A DNA stretch of 64,000 nt from Pseudomonadota bacterium. Lineage in GTDB: Bacteria; Pseudomonadota; Gammaproteobacteria; Burkholderiales; Rhodocyclaceae. Both the position numbers and the translations under genes were made by a program. The stretch spans positions 1 to 64,000 of the forward strand of contig JAFEDI010000082.1 of NCBI GenBank assembly GCA_018241725.1, given 5' to 3'. The notes beneath the pieces are model-generated. The model did not search any database, was not told where the DNA came from, and saw only the letters and a program-made list of their open reading frames with translations. Shown in pieces: positions 1-7,727 of the stretch. Numbering within the stretch: position 1 is the stretch's first letter; the number at the start of each line of letters is the position of its first letter.

Positions 1-1
1 C

Positions 2-202
2 GCCAAGGGCTGGGCCCTCGCCAGCTACTACGATCTCAACAGCAACGTGATGCTCTACGCCCTGCTCGACTCCGTCGACAACCAGCAGAACGGCAACTGG
101 GGCCCCGCCGGCTCCGCCGGCCTCACCAAGACCTTCTCCGGCACCGACCGCACCGGACAGCGCATCGACGGCATCCAGACCGGCTTCGTCTTCAAGTTCT
201 GA
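2..202 (+). CDS. Outer-membrane porin, C-terminal fragment
   Basis: The window opens inside a gene; only the last 66 residues are present. They have the alternating polar/hydrophobic pattern of a trimeric porin and end in TGFVFKF with a C-terminal phenylalanine, the signal read by the BAM assembly complex. The segment LASYYDLNSNVMLYALLDSV resembles a final barrel strand of betaproteobacterial general porins. Such a porin would let small hydrophilic solutes, perhaps aromatic acids, cross the outer membrane. The substrate cannot be judged from this fragment. A hairpin with a T-rich tail follows within 35 bases. Confidence 0.75.
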   Translation, partial: AKGWALASYYDLNSNVMLYALLDSVDNQQNGNWGPAGSAGLTKTFSGTDRTGQRIDGIQTGFVFKF

Positions 203-213
203 GCCTCATCCCG

Positions 214-236
214 GCCTACCCCGGCTCGGGGTGGGC
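214..236 (+). terminator. Hairpin downstream of the porin gene
   Basis: GCCTACCCCG and CGGGGTGGGC form a 10-bp stem with one G-T wobble and a 3-base loop, followed by TGCTTCTTG. It starts 12 bases after the porin stop codon, so it probably ends that transcript. Confidence 0.5.
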
Positions 237-387
237 TGCTTCTTGCAGGCGCCCCGCACCCGGCATGGGAGCCGGGCGGTGCTTTCAGCCGAATTCATCC
301 TGAAGCTGCAGCATCTCCGGCATTGGCCGGCGATAGCTCACCAGGAGTGCTGGACCTGCGTAGCGATTTCGTTCTCCTCGTATTGAT

Positions 388-417
388 CGGGCACCCTCGC
401 GGTGCCCGCGTTTTTTT
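388..417 (+). terminator. Intrinsic terminator (second, strong)
   Basis: CGGGCACC, loop CTCGC, GGTGCCCG, then GCG and seven T residues: a classic rho-independent terminator on the plus strand. The 300 bases between the porin and the next gene hold this site, the hairpin at 214-236 and the palindrome at 459-484. I see no gene there. Confidence 0.8.
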
Positions 418-458
418 GACGGGAGAAGACCGGATGCGGGCGAGAAGATGGATTTAAC

Positions 459-484
459 GTGGAGGCGAACTCATTCGCCCCCAC
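459..484. repeat. REP-like palindrome, copy 1
   Basis: GTGGAGGCGAA and TTCGCCCCCAC pair with one mismatch around the spacer CTCA. The same core (GGGGCGAA, 4-base centre, TTCGCCCC) recurs at 7679, 15514, 17702, 17750 and 54601. It lies just past the stop codon of the minus-strand gene at 503-1372, so it could also stabilise or end that mRNA. Confidence 0.65.
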
Positions 485-502
485 GGACAAAAGCTGCCCG
501 CT

Positions 503-1372
503 TCAGCAGCCGTTCTGCTGGGCGTGATGGACCAGCTCGAACTGCGTGCCGCCGACCAGCGTGCGGGTCAACGCACCCATTTCCCGATTGCCCAGCAAGG
601 ATGCGTCGACAAAATGGATGCCCCGCGACTCCAGCTCCGCCACCGCCTTCTCCACGTCGGGCACGCCGAGGCCGATACGGTTGAAGCCTTCCTGCCAGTG
701 GGCGTCCTCGGCGCCGGCCGGCGGCTCGATGAACTGCAGGAAGAAGCAGCCGCAAGCGCTGCGCATGATGGTGCCGCGCGGCAGCACGCCGAAGCGCATG
801 CCTTCGGGCAGCGGCGTGAAGCCCAGCACCCGCTCGTAGAAATTGCACCAGCGTGCCGTGTCGCCAGCCAGGATGTACTGCACGATGCCGAAGAAGTGCA
901 TGCCGGCCAGCGCCGGCACGTCGAAGCGGGCCTCGGGCAGGGGCAGGAAATCCACCTCGTAGAAGGACACCCCGGCGCGCCGGTCGAGCAGGAACAGCAC
1001 CGCGCCGCCCGGCCCATGCACGCCGGGAATGTTGAGCTCCATCGGCCCGGCCTGGCTGCTCACCGGCTGGGCACCGCAGGCCAGCGCGTGGCGGTAGGCC
1101 ACGCCGGCATCCGGCACGCGGATCGCCAGCGCCTTCAGCACCACCTCGGCCTCCGCGTCGGCCTCGCCTTCCAGCGCCCGCTCGTCTGCATTGACGATCA
1201 CATTCACGTCACCCTGCCGGTACAGCAACACATTGCGCGAACGATGCTTTGCCACCGGCTGGAAACCCATGGCCAGCAGCGCCGCGCCGAACTCCTTCGG
1301 CCGGCTGGTGGCGTACTCGACGAACTCGATACCTTCGATTTCCGGTTCGCCGCCCAGTGCTTCAAATCCCAT
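503..1372 (-). CDS. 4-hydroxyphenylpyruvate dioxygenase-like VOC protein
   Basis: 289 residues forming two vicinal-oxygen-chelate modules. The N-terminal half follows HPPD closely (EGIEFVEYAT, then LLYRQGDVNVIVNADERA, then PMELNIPG). The C-terminal half is shorter than in true HPPD. Of the three iron ligands expected there, the glutamate is present (TQFELVHHA), the first histidine may be the one in GMHFFGIVQ, and the second appears replaced: HPPD-type QHIALG reads NRIGLG here. HPPD chemistry is therefore doubtful. Similar domains occur fused to 3-dehydroshikimate dehydratases that make protocatechuate, which suits its place behind a dioxygenase pair. Start chosen for AGAGAGGAACGAGC upstream. 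It is probably co-transcribed from the ligA-like gene at 2773, although two hairpins lie between. Function is unproven. Confidence 0.7.
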   Translation of the reverse strand: MGFEALGGEPEIEGIEFVEYATSRPKEFGAALLAMGFQPVAKHRSRNVLLYRQGDVNVIVNADERALEGEADAEAEVVLKALAIRVPDAGVAYRHALACGAQPVSSQAGPMELNIPGVHGPGGAVLFLLDRRAGVSFYEVDFLPLPEARFDVPALAGMHFFGIVQYILAGDTARWCNFYERVLGFTPLPEGMRFGVLPRGTIMRSACGCFFLQFIEPPAGAEDAHWQEGFNRIGLGVPDVEKAVAELESRGIHFVDASLLGNREMGALTRTLVGGTQFELVHHAQQNGC

Positions 1373-1479
1373 GCTCGTTCCTCTCTGCCGGGCCCATGCC
1401 CAAGGACTAGACTGACTTCAATTCTGACACGAAAGCCGGCCCCGTCTGCGCGCGGGCTCGCCTTTCTCCAAGCACGAAA

Positions 1480-1514
1480 GGCGTCCGCGGCCCCTTCCGG
1501 GAACCGCGGACGCC
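1480..1514 (-). terminator. Hairpin 2 after the ligB-like gene
   Basis: GGCGTCCGCGG and CCGCGGACGCC make a perfect 11-bp stem with a 13-base loop. Read on the minus strand it is followed by CTTTCG. It is the second of two stable hairpins between the dioxygenase and the HPPD-like gene. Confidence 0.45.
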
Positions 1515-1531
1515 CGCGTGCCTTCCTGCAA

Positions 1532-1558
1532 GCCGCCGCCCCTCGCCGGGGCGGCGGC
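1532..1558 (-). terminator. Hairpin 1 after the ligB-like gene
   Basis: GCCGCCGCCCC, loop TCGCC, GGGGCGGCGGC: a perfect 11-bp, all-GC stem starting seven bases after the minus-strand stop codon. There is no real T-run on either side, so attenuation or mRNA 3'-end protection is as likely as full termination. Confidence 0.5.
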
Positions 1559-1564
1559 CATCCA

Positions 1565-2416
1565 TCACTCCACGTACTCGAACAGCATCAGGCCGGCGGC
1601 CGTGTTGGAGATGGGGATGTGGTAGTTGGAATGCAGCTTCCTGACCTGGTCCACACCGCCCATCGCAGCGCGGGCGGCGATCCACATCAGCAGCTCGATA
1701 CCCTGGGTGCCGGTGAAGTCCACCAGGTCTTCCACCGAGTACTGGGTCGCCCAGGCCGGGTCCGTGACCAGGCTGTCCATGAACTTCAGGTCGAAGTCCT
1801 TGTTGATGAAGCCGGCGCGCTCGCCGTCCAGCTGGTGGGACAGGCCGCCGGTGCCGATGATCACCACGCGGGCATCGTCATCCCAGCCGCGCACCGCCTC
1901 GCCAATGGCCTGGCCGAGCTTGAAGCAGCGCTTGGCGCTGGGCAGCGGGTGCTGCACGGTGTTGATGCACACCGGCACGGTACGCACCGGCCAGGCCTCG
2001 CCGGCGTTCGGCCACAGCAGCTTCATCGGCAGCGTGAAGGCGTGGTCCACCAGCATTTCCTGGCAGGTGGTGATGTCGAACTCCTTGTCCACCAGCGACT
2101 CGATGAGGTGCCAGGACAGGTCGAGGTTGCCGGGGAAAGCCGGCAGCGTCGGGATGCCCCAGCCTTCGTCGGCGTTGTGGTAGGCCTCGGCAGCGCCCAC
2201 CGAGAAGGTCGGCATCTTGTCGAGGAAGAAGTTGAGGCCGTGGTCGTTGTAGATCACCACCGCCACATCGGGCTTCACTTCCTGGAGCCACTTCTGCACC
2301 GGCGGGAAACCGTCGAAGAAGGGCTTCCAGTACGCGTCTTCCTGCAGGCCGCCGGCAATGGCGCGGCCGATCGCCGGAACGTGGGAGGTAACGATGCCGC
2401 CAACAATCTTTGCCAT
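1565..2416 (-). CDS. Protocatechuate 4,5-dioxygenase-like, beta (catalytic) subunit
   Basis: 283 residues of the LigB/class III extradiol dioxygenase family. Fe(II) ligands fit His12 ([10 protein letters not shown]), His59 (VVIYNDHG) and the glutamate in TQGIELLMW. The catalytic acid/base histidine of LigB sits in GTGGLSHQLDG. The enzyme would open an aromatic ring carrying a carboxylate and vicinal hydroxyls next to the hydroxyls. It lies three bases after its small alpha subunit. A second pair at 9832-11129 sits inside the full pmd operon, so this one is a paralogue whose substrate (protocatechuate, gallate or a methoxylated relative) cannot be told from sequence. Confidence 0.85.
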   Translation of the reverse strand: MAKIVGGIVTSHVPAIGRAIAGGLQEDAYWKPFFDGFPPVQKWLQEVKPDVAVVIYNDHGLNFFLDKMPTFSVGAAEAYHNADEGWGIPTLPAFPGNLDLSWHLIESLVDKEFDITTCQEMLVDHAFTLPMKLLWPNAGEAWPVRTVPVCINTVQHPLPSAKRCFKLGQAIGEAVRGWDDDARVVIIGTGGLSHQLDGERAGFINKDFDLKFMDSLVTDPAWATQYSVEDLVDFTGTQGIELLMWIAARAAMGGVDQVRKLHSNYHIPISNTAAGLMLFEYVE

Positions 2417-2419
2417 GTC

Positions 2420-2773
2420 TTATTTCCCCGCTTCCAGCAGTTTCGCCTTGAAGGCTTCCTTGGTCATCCCGGTCTGTTGCGCGCCGATGTCCTGCATGTC
2501 CAGCCCGAAGATGCCGGCAAACTTGGCCAGGTAGTAGGCATTGCCGCCCGCCGCGATGAGGTCCAGCACATTGCGCTTGGCGATGGCCGCCGCCTGCTCG
2601 GCGTTGAGGCCATACTGGCGGCAGTAGGCGTCCTCGTCCTTCACGAACTCGGCGCGGTTGGCCGCCGAGTTGAACGAGTAGCACATCTTGTTGAGGGCGT
2701 AACCCTTGCGGGCGGCCTCGCCGTCGAAAATCGGGGTGCCGGGAATCACCCGACGCTGCTTCGTTTCAGCCAT
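2420..2773 (-). CDS. Protocatechuate 4,5-dioxygenase-like, alpha subunit
   Basis: 117 residues of the LigA family, the small helical subunit that caps the LigB active site. Family features are GTPIFDGEAARKGYALNKMCYSF-like N-terminal sequence, FVKDEDAYCRQYGL, and AIAKRNVLDLIAAGGNAYYLAK. It is about 30 residues shorter at the C-terminus than the paralogue at 10689-11129, which is consistent with a different pairing or substrate. First gene of a ligAB-(HPPD-like) transcript, divergent from the LysR gene at 2861 with an 87-base shared regulatory gap. Confidence 0.85.
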   Translation of the reverse strand: MAETKQRRVIPGTPIFDGEAARKGYALNKMCYSFNSAANRAEFVKDEDAYCRQYGLNAEQAAAIAKRNVLDLIAAGGNAYYLAKFAGIFGLDMQDIGAQQTGMTKEAFKAKLLEAGK

Positions 2774-2784
2774 GCGTGTCTCCG

Positions 2785-2824
2785 TTGTAGGAATGTGATG
2801 ACGTGACGGAGTTTGACCCTACAA
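2785..2824. promoter_or_regulatory. Candidate LysR operator between ligA-like and lysR genes
   Basis: TTGTAGG (2785-2791) and CCTACAA (2818-2824) form a perfect 7-bp inverted repeat with a 26-base spacer inside the divergent intergenic region. This placement is typical of LysR-family recognition and activation sites. The link to the neighbouring regulator is inferred. Confidence 0.4.
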
Positions 2825-2860
2825 GGAAAATGGATAAATCCAACGGCGCCGAATCGTCCC

Positions 2861-3790
2861 ATGAGTAATTTCGATCATTTGAGCCTCGACGGCCGCCTGC
2901 TCCAGCTGCTGGTGACGGTCATCGACGAAGGCTCCATCACCCGCGCCGCCGAACGCCTGGGCGTCACCCAGTCGGCGGTCAGCCACCTCCTCGACAAGCT
3001 GCGCGGCATCGTCGGCGACCCGCTGTTCGTCAAGTCGGGACGCGGCATCGTCGCCACCGCGCGGGCCGAGGAGCTGGCCGTGCACGCCCGCGTGCTGCTC
3101 GACGAGCTGCGCCGCTTCGCCACCGCCGCCGAGTTCGATCCGGCCCAGCTCGCCACCACCTTCACCATCGCCGCCAACGACTTCCAGCGCGACCTGCTGC
3201 TGCCGCTGCTGCTCGACCGCCTGCGCGCAGCGGCGCCGGGCGTCACGCTGCGGGTGATCCCGTCCGACGTGCCGACGCCCGAGATGCTGCGCGACGCGCA
3301 CTGCCAGCTGGCCATCTCGCCACGCCCGCCCGAAGCCGGCGACATCCTGCAGAAACGCATCTTCGAGGACAGCTACCGGGTCTTCTACGACGCCGCATGC
3401 CGCACTGCGCCAGACAGCCTCGACGACTACCTGGCCGCCGAGCACGTCACCGTGCTGTACGAGCCGCGGCGCAGCCTGGACATCGACAATCTGCTCGCAG
3501 CCCAGGGCATCCAGCGCCGCTTCGTCGCCAGCGTGCCGGGCTTCGCCGGCATCCCGTCCTTCCTGCGCGGTAGCCAGCGCCTCGCCACGCTGCCGGGCCT
3601 GCTCGGCGGCGGCCTGCTGCACGGGCTGGCCAGCGTCGCCCCGCCGCTGCCCTGCCCACCAATGCCGATGTACATGATCTGGCACCTGCGCCACCGCCAC
3701 GACCCGGCCCACAACTGGCTGCGCAACCAGCTGGAAGCCGTCGTGCCCCTCGCGCTGGGCCACAGCGCCGGCGCTCCGGAGCACGCCTGA
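2861..3790 (+). CDS. LysR-family transcriptional regulator
   Basis: 309 residues. The winged helix-turn-helix is at about residues 10-70 (GSITRAAERLGVTQSAVSHLLDKLR), followed by a periplasmic-binding-protein-like effector domain. An in-frame upstream ATG-like start exists 48 bases earlier, but the ATG at 2861 gives the usual short N-terminus before the HTH. It is divergent from the ligAB-like pair, so it probably controls that pair and itself. The effector is presumably the aromatic acid or a ring-cleavage product. The effector domain is of the NodD/LinR type in its spacing, but I cannot assign a named regulator. Confidence 0.85.
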   Translation: MSNFDHLSLDGRLLQLLVTVIDEGSITRAAERLGVTQSAVSHLLDKLRGIVGDPLFVKSGRGIVATARAEELAVHARVLLDELRRFATAAEFDPAQLATTFTIAANDFQRDLLLPLLLDRLRAAAPGVTLRVIPSDVPTPEMLRDAHCQLAISPRPPEAGDILQKRIFEDSYRVFYDAACRTAPDSLDDYLAAEHVTVLYEPRRSLDIDNLLAAQGIQRRFVASVPGFAGIPSFLRGSQRLATLPGLLGGGLLHGLASVAPPLPCPPMPMYMIWHLRHRHDPAHNWLRNQLEAVVPLALGHSAGAPEHA

Positions 3791-3934
3791 AAACAGCCTT
3801 CGACAGTGACCTGATCAACGGCACCTCGAGGCTGTTCCGCTGGCGCACACGGCAAGGCCACCATACTCATGCGGGCACGGCGGGGATTGACAGGTAATAT
3901 CCAGCCTTGACCATCCCAGCAAAGCCTTTACCGC

Positions 3935-5263
3935 ATGCCCATTGAAGCCAAAGAAAAGCCCCGCTACGCCGTCGTCGCCGCCGTCCAGCTCCCCCAAGTC
4001 AACGACGTCGAGTTCGAGGCCTCCCTCAACGAATTACGCGAGCTGGCAAAAACCCTTGGCTTCACGGTCGTCCACACCTTCATCCAGAAGCGCGCCGGCT
4101 TTGATCCGATGGCCTACCTGGGGGTCGGCAAGCGGCAGGAGATCCACGACTACGTCAACGGCAACGGCAACCCCGCCCCCGACAGCGGAGACGCGCCCAT
4201 CGACGCCATCCTGGTGGACCACGAGATTTCCCCGTCGCAGGCCCGCAACCTCGAACTCGAAGTCGGCTGCGAGGTGATGGACCGCACCATGGTCATCCTC
4301 GAGATCTTCCATCGCAACGCGCGCTCCCGCGCCGCCCGGGCCCAGGTGGAGATCGCCCGCCTCGGCTACATGGCCCCGCGCCTGCGCGAAATGGCCAAGC
4401 TGGCCGGGCCGCAGGGCCGCCAGCGCAGCGGCGTCGGCGGCCGCGGTGCCGGCGAATCGGCCACCGAGCTGGACCGCCGCAAGATCCGCGACCGCATCGC
4501 CGAGCTGCAGCAGGAAATCATCGCCATGGACGCCGAGCGCAAGACCCAGCGCGCCCGCCGCCAGGAACGCCAGGGCCTGGCCGGCGTCGCCCTCGTCGGC
4601 TACACCAACGCCGGCAAGTCCACGCTGATGCGGGCCCTCACCGGCAGCGAAGTACTGGTCGCCAACAAGCTCTTCGCCACGCTCGACACCACCGTGCGCG
4701 TGCTCCACCCGGAGAGCGTGCCGCGCGTGCTGGTCAGCGACACCGTCGGTTTCATCAAGAACCTGCCCCACGGCCTCGTCGCCTCGTTCAAATCCACCCT
4801 CGAAGAAGCGCTCGACGCCTCCCTGCTGCTGCACGTCATCGATGCCAGCGACCCGGGCTTCCAGCGCCAGCTCGAAGTCACCGACGAGGTGCTCGCCGAA
4901 ATTGGCGCCGAAGAAGTACCGCGCATCCGCGTCTTCAACAAGATCGACCACGTCGGCGACGCCGAAGCCCAGGCCGCGTGCGAAGCCGCACTGCACGCCC
5001 AGTACCCCGGCTGCATCGTGATGAGCGCCCGGCGCCCCGCCGACGTCTCGCGCCTGCGCGACGACATCGTCGCCTTCTTCCAGAAGGATCTGGTCGAAGC
5101 CGAACTCTTCCTGCCCTGGTCGGCCCAACAACTACGCGGCGACATCTACGCGCGCTGCCAGGTGCTGGGCGAACGCGCCGACGAAGAAGGGGCCTTCTTC
5201 CATGTGCGCGGCGAGGCCGACACCCTGACGGCCCTCAGCGAGCAGCTCGCCCAGGTGCGCTGA
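3935..5263 (+). CDS. hflX: GTPase HflX
   Basis: 442 residues. The N-terminal HflX domain carries the glycine-rich FDPMAYLGVGKRQEI segment. A middle coiled linker follows (ELDRRKIRDRIAELQQEI). The G domain has G1 GYTNAGKST, G3 DTVGF and G4 NKID. HflX is a ribosome-associated GTPase that splits stalled or heat-damaged 70S ribosomes. In many proteobacteria it follows hfq; here hfq is absent and it stands alone between a LysR gene and a lipoprotein gene. ATG at 3935 gives the usual length. Confidence 0.95.
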   Translation: MPIEAKEKPRYAVVAAVQLPQVNDVEFEASLNELRELAKTLGFTVVHTFIQKRAGFDPMAYLGVGKRQEIHDYVNGNGNPAPDSGDAPIDAILVDHEISPSQARNLELEVGCEVMDRTMVILEIFHRNARSRAARAQVEIARLGYMAPRLREMAKLAGPQGRQRSGVGGRGAGESATELDRRKIRDRIAELQQEIIAMDAERKTQRARRQERQGLAGVALVGYTNAGKSTLMRALTGSEVLVANKLFATLDTTVRVLHPESVPRVLVSDTVGFIKNLPHGLVASFKSTLEEALDASLLLHVIDASDPGFQRQLEVTDEVLAEIGAEEVPRIRVFNKIDHVGDAEAQAACEAALHAQYPGCIVMSARRPADVSRLRDDIVAFFQKDLVEAELFLPWSAQQLRGDIYARCQVLGERADEEGAFFHVRGEADTLTALSEQLAQVR

Positions 5264-5303
5264 AAGCGGAGCCGCCCCCTTCTTTCTTGCCCTCATCTGC
5301 ATC

Positions 5304-5705
5304 ATGAAAAAGACCTTACTGATCAGCCTCGCCGCGACCTCCGCCATTCTGAGCGGCTGTATCGTGGCCCCGGCACCGGCCAGCCGCCCGTATTACCGCG
5401 AGCCCGTCATGGTCGCCCCCCCACCCCCACGCGTGGAATACGTCGGCCCGCCGCCGGCGGCCGGCTACATCTGGATCAGCGGCTACTGGAACTGGGTCGG
5501 CACTCGCCACGAGTGGTCGCCCGGCCACTGGGAAGCCCCCCGCCCCGGCTATCGCTGGGCGCCCCACCAATGGGAACGTGAAGGCGACCACTGGCGCCAG
5601 TCGGGCGGCCGCTGGGAGGAAGACCGCGGACACCGGGACAACGACCGCGACCGCGACCGTGGCCGTGATCATGATCGCGGCCACGACCGGGATCGGCGCG
5701 ACTGA
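5304..5705 (+). CDS. YXWGXW-repeat lipoprotein
   Basis: 133 residues. A lipoprotein signal (MKKTLLISLAATSAI then lipobox LSGC, Cys19) is followed by a proline-rich linker and aromatic repeats of the YXWGXW type (GYIWISGYWNWVG, HEWSPGHWEAP, GYRWAPHQWERE). The last 30 residues are almost only Arg, Asp, His and Gly. This family is probably attached to the outer membrane on its periplasmic face. No function is established. It sits 40 bases after hflX and 16 bases before the VOC gene. Confidence 0.8.
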   Translation: MKKTLLISLAATSAILSGCIVAPAPASRPYYREPVMVAPPPPRVEYVGPPPAAGYIWISGYWNWVGTRHEWSPGHWEAPRPGYRWAPHQWEREGDHWRQSGGRWEEDRGHRDNDRDRDRGRDHDRGHDRDRRD

Positions 5706-5721
5706 GGCGACAGGAGAACCC

Positions 5722-6114
5722 ATGAAACTCGGCTACACCATCATCTACGTGCCCGACGTCGCGGCGTCGATCGCCTTCTTTGAAAAGGCCTTCGGCCTGG
5801 CGCGGCGCTTCGTGCACGAATCCGGCACCTACGGCGAACTCGACACCGGCGAGACCACGCTGGCCTTCGCCGCCCTCGAACTGGGCCACACGCACTTCCC
5901 GGCCGGCTTCGTCGCCGCCAGCGAATCGCCGCAGCCCCTCGGCTTCGAGGTCGCCTTCGTCACCCCCTCAGTGCCCGAAGCCCACGCCCGCGCACTGGCC
6001 GCCGGCGCCACCGAACTGCTGGCGCCGCAAGCCAAACCCTGGGGCCAGACCGTCTCCTACGTACGCTGCCCGGACGGCACGCTGGTCGAGCTGTGCACGC
6101 CAGTGGGCGCGTGA
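5722..6114 (+). CDS. VOC (glyoxalase/bleomycin-resistance) family protein
   Basis: 130 residues, one VOC module of two beta-alpha-beta3 halves: GYTIIYVPDVAASIAFFEKAFG at the start and YVRCPDGTLVELCTP at the end. The terminal glutamate (LVELC) matches a metal-ligand position of the fold. Start fixed by CAGGAGAACCC directly before ATG 5722. Substrate unknown; family members include lyases, dioxygenases and drug-binding proteins. Its stop overlaps the next gene's likely GTG start. Confidence 0.8.
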   Translation: MKLGYTIIYVPDVAASIAFFEKAFGLARRFVHESGTYGELDTGETTLAFAALELGHTHFPAGFVAASESPQPLGFEVAFVTPSVPEAHARALAAGATELLAPQAKPWGQTVSYVRCPDGTLVELCTPVGA

Positions 6115-6704
6115 ACGCCGGCCCCCTGCCGCAGCTACCGACGCCCCTCGAGATCGACACCCCACGCCTGCGCCTGCGTCAGTGGCGGGTCGCCGACCGG
6201 GCGCCGTTTGCCGCCCTCAACGCCGATCCGCGGGTCATGGAGCATTTCCCGGGCACGCTCGATCGCGCCGCCAGCGACGCAATCGCCGGGCGCTGCGAAG
6301 CCCACATTGCAGAACGCGGCTGGGGTTTCTGGGCGGTGGAGCGGCGGGATTCGGGCGATTTCATCGGCTTCGTCGGCCTCAATGTGCCAATCGCCGCGCT
6401 GCCGTTCGCGCCCTGCGTGGAGATCGGCTGGCGTCTTGCCCACGCGGCCTGGGGTCAGGGCCTGGCCAGCGAGGCGGCACAGGCGGCGCTGACGGCCGGC
6501 TTCGAAACGCTGGAGCTGGCGGAAATCGTGTCCTTCACGGCCCTGTCGAACCGCCGTTCCCAGGCCGTCATGGACAGGCTGGGCATGCGGCGGACAGCCG
6601 AGGACTTCGACCACCCGGTGCTACCGGAAGGGCATCCGTTGCGCCGCCACTGCCTCTACCGGCTGGACGCCGACTCGTGGCGTGCCGACGGGCTCAGGAC
6701 ATGA
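6111..6704 (+). CDS. GNAT-family N-acetyltransferase
   Basis: About 197 residues of the RimJ/RimL-like Acetyltransf_3 type. It begins ETPRLRLR-like (EIDTPRLRLRQW), has the WAVERRDSGDFIGFVGL strand pair, and an acetyl-CoA loop of the form AAWGQGLASEAAQAAL. The GTG at 6111 overlaps the preceding stop by four bases, suggesting translational coupling. A GTG 18 bases earlier is the alternative. Likely acetylates a protein N-terminus or small amine; the substrate cannot be predicted. It ends tail-to-tail with the AEC transporter with an 11-base overlap. Confidence 0.8.
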   Translation: MNAGPLPQLPTPLEIDTPRLRLRQWRVADRAPFAALNADPRVMEHFPGTLDRAASDAIAGRCEAHIAERGWGFWAVERRDSGDFIGFVGLNVPIAALPFAPCVEIGWRLAHAAWGQGLASEAAQAALTAGFETLELAEIVSFTALSNRRSQAVMDRLGMRRTAEDFDHPVLPEGHPLRRHCLYRLDADSWRADGLRT

Positions 6705-7650
6705 GACCGAAGCCCGGCACGTGATGCAGTAGCCAGATCGCCGCGGCGATGGTCACGAAGGACGCCACGGTAGCCACCAGCAGCGTCGCGGCGCAGAAGC
6801 CCTCGCGGCCGTGCTTCTGGCCGAAGATGGGATAGATGCTGAGCATCGGCGCGCTGGCCAGCAGCACGGCGCCGGCGCCGAGCAGCGGGTCCACCGGCCC
6901 GAACAGGTACAGCCCGAGGGCCACCGCCAGCGGATGCAGGATCAGCTTGGCGAAGCTGACCACACCCACGTCCAGCAGCACATCCTTCAGCGGCAGGCCG
7001 ACCAGGCTGCCACCGATGAAGAACAGGGCCACCGGCGCCGACGCGGCGGCGACCATCTCCACCGCCTTGGCGAGCTGCGGCGGCTGGCTGACGCCGAAGA
7101 AGGAAAACGCGAAGGCGACGAAGATCATCACCACCAGCGGACTCTTGCGCAGGCCGAGCAAGGCCCGCCCGAAAACGCGGAAGAAAGGCTCGTGGCGGGC
7201 CTTGCCGGCATCGCCGAGGGCCAGGCACAGGGGCAGCATCAGCATGTTCTCGACGATCATCGACAGGGCCAGGGCCATCGACGCGGTCGGGCCGATCACC
7301 TGCAGCGCGATCGGGTAGCCCACGTAGGCGCTGTTGGCGGAGCCCATGCCCATGCCGATCAGGCTGGCATGTTCGAGACTCTGCCCGCGCACTAGGCGCG
7401 CCCAGGCGACGCCGATGCCCACCATCGCCACCGACCCGAACAGGTAGGCGCTCAGGTAAGGCAGGTTCAGCACCTCGGCGAAGGAGCGCTGGGAGATCGA
7501 CTTGAAGACCAGCATTGGCAGCGCGATGCGGATCACGAATGCGCCCAGCGCGGTCAGCCCCGCCTTCGGGAAGATCTCGGTCCGCACGGTCAGGTAGCCC
7601 ATGCCGATGAGCACGAAGATCGGGGTGGTAATGGCAAGGATGGCCAGCAT
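6694..7650 (-). CDS. AEC-family (auxin efflux carrier-like) transporter
   Basis: 318 residues, strongly hydrophobic, with about ten predicted membrane segments in two inverted halves. It starts LAILAITTPIFVLIGMGYL and has the half-repeat ALPMLVFKSIS. Bacterial AEC proteins carry organic acids such as malate or malonate. It lies downstream of the pmd operon and the aldo/keto reductase on the same strand, which hints at an organic-acid role linked to aromatic breakdown, but a REP-like palindrome separates it from the reductase. Confidence 0.85.
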   Translation of the reverse strand: MLAILAITTPIFVLIGMGYLTVRTEIFPKAGLTALGAFVIRIALPMLVFKSISQRSFAEVLNLPYLSAYLFGSVAMVGIGVAWARLVRGQSLEHASLIGMGMGSANSAYVGYPIALQVIGPTASMALALSMIVENMLMLPLCLALGDAGKARHEPFFRVFGRALLGLRKSPLVVMIFVAFAFSFFGVSQPPQLAKAVEMVAAASAPVALFFIGGSLVGLPLKDVLLDVGVVSFAKLILHPLAVALGLYLFGPVDPLLGAGAVLLASAPMLSIYPIFGQKHGREGFCAATLLVATVASFVTIAAAIWLLHHVPGFGLMS

Positions 7651-7678
7651 GGGAAATGGGATCTCAAAAAAAGCACAA

Positions 7679-7698
7679 GGGGCGAACGAATTCGCCCC
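7679..7698. repeat. REP-like palindrome, copy 2
   Basis: GGGGCGAACGAATTCGCCCC, the family core with one base changed, in the 77-base gap between the AEC and aldo/keto reductase genes. It may act as a transcript-end hairpin between them. Confidence 0.7.
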
Positions 7699-7727
7699 CG
7701 CGGTGAATCAGAGAAAACGGCCCAGGA

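Noticed and set aside
524..2806. A 760-codon open frame on the plus strand opposite the ligAB-like and HPPD-like genes
   Set aside because: It is the antisense shadow of three clear minus-strand genes; its protein is His/Gln/Arg-rich with no family pattern.
3880..3934. TTGACA at 3887 as the -35 box of hflX
   Set aside because: No acceptable -10 box lies 16-18 bases further.
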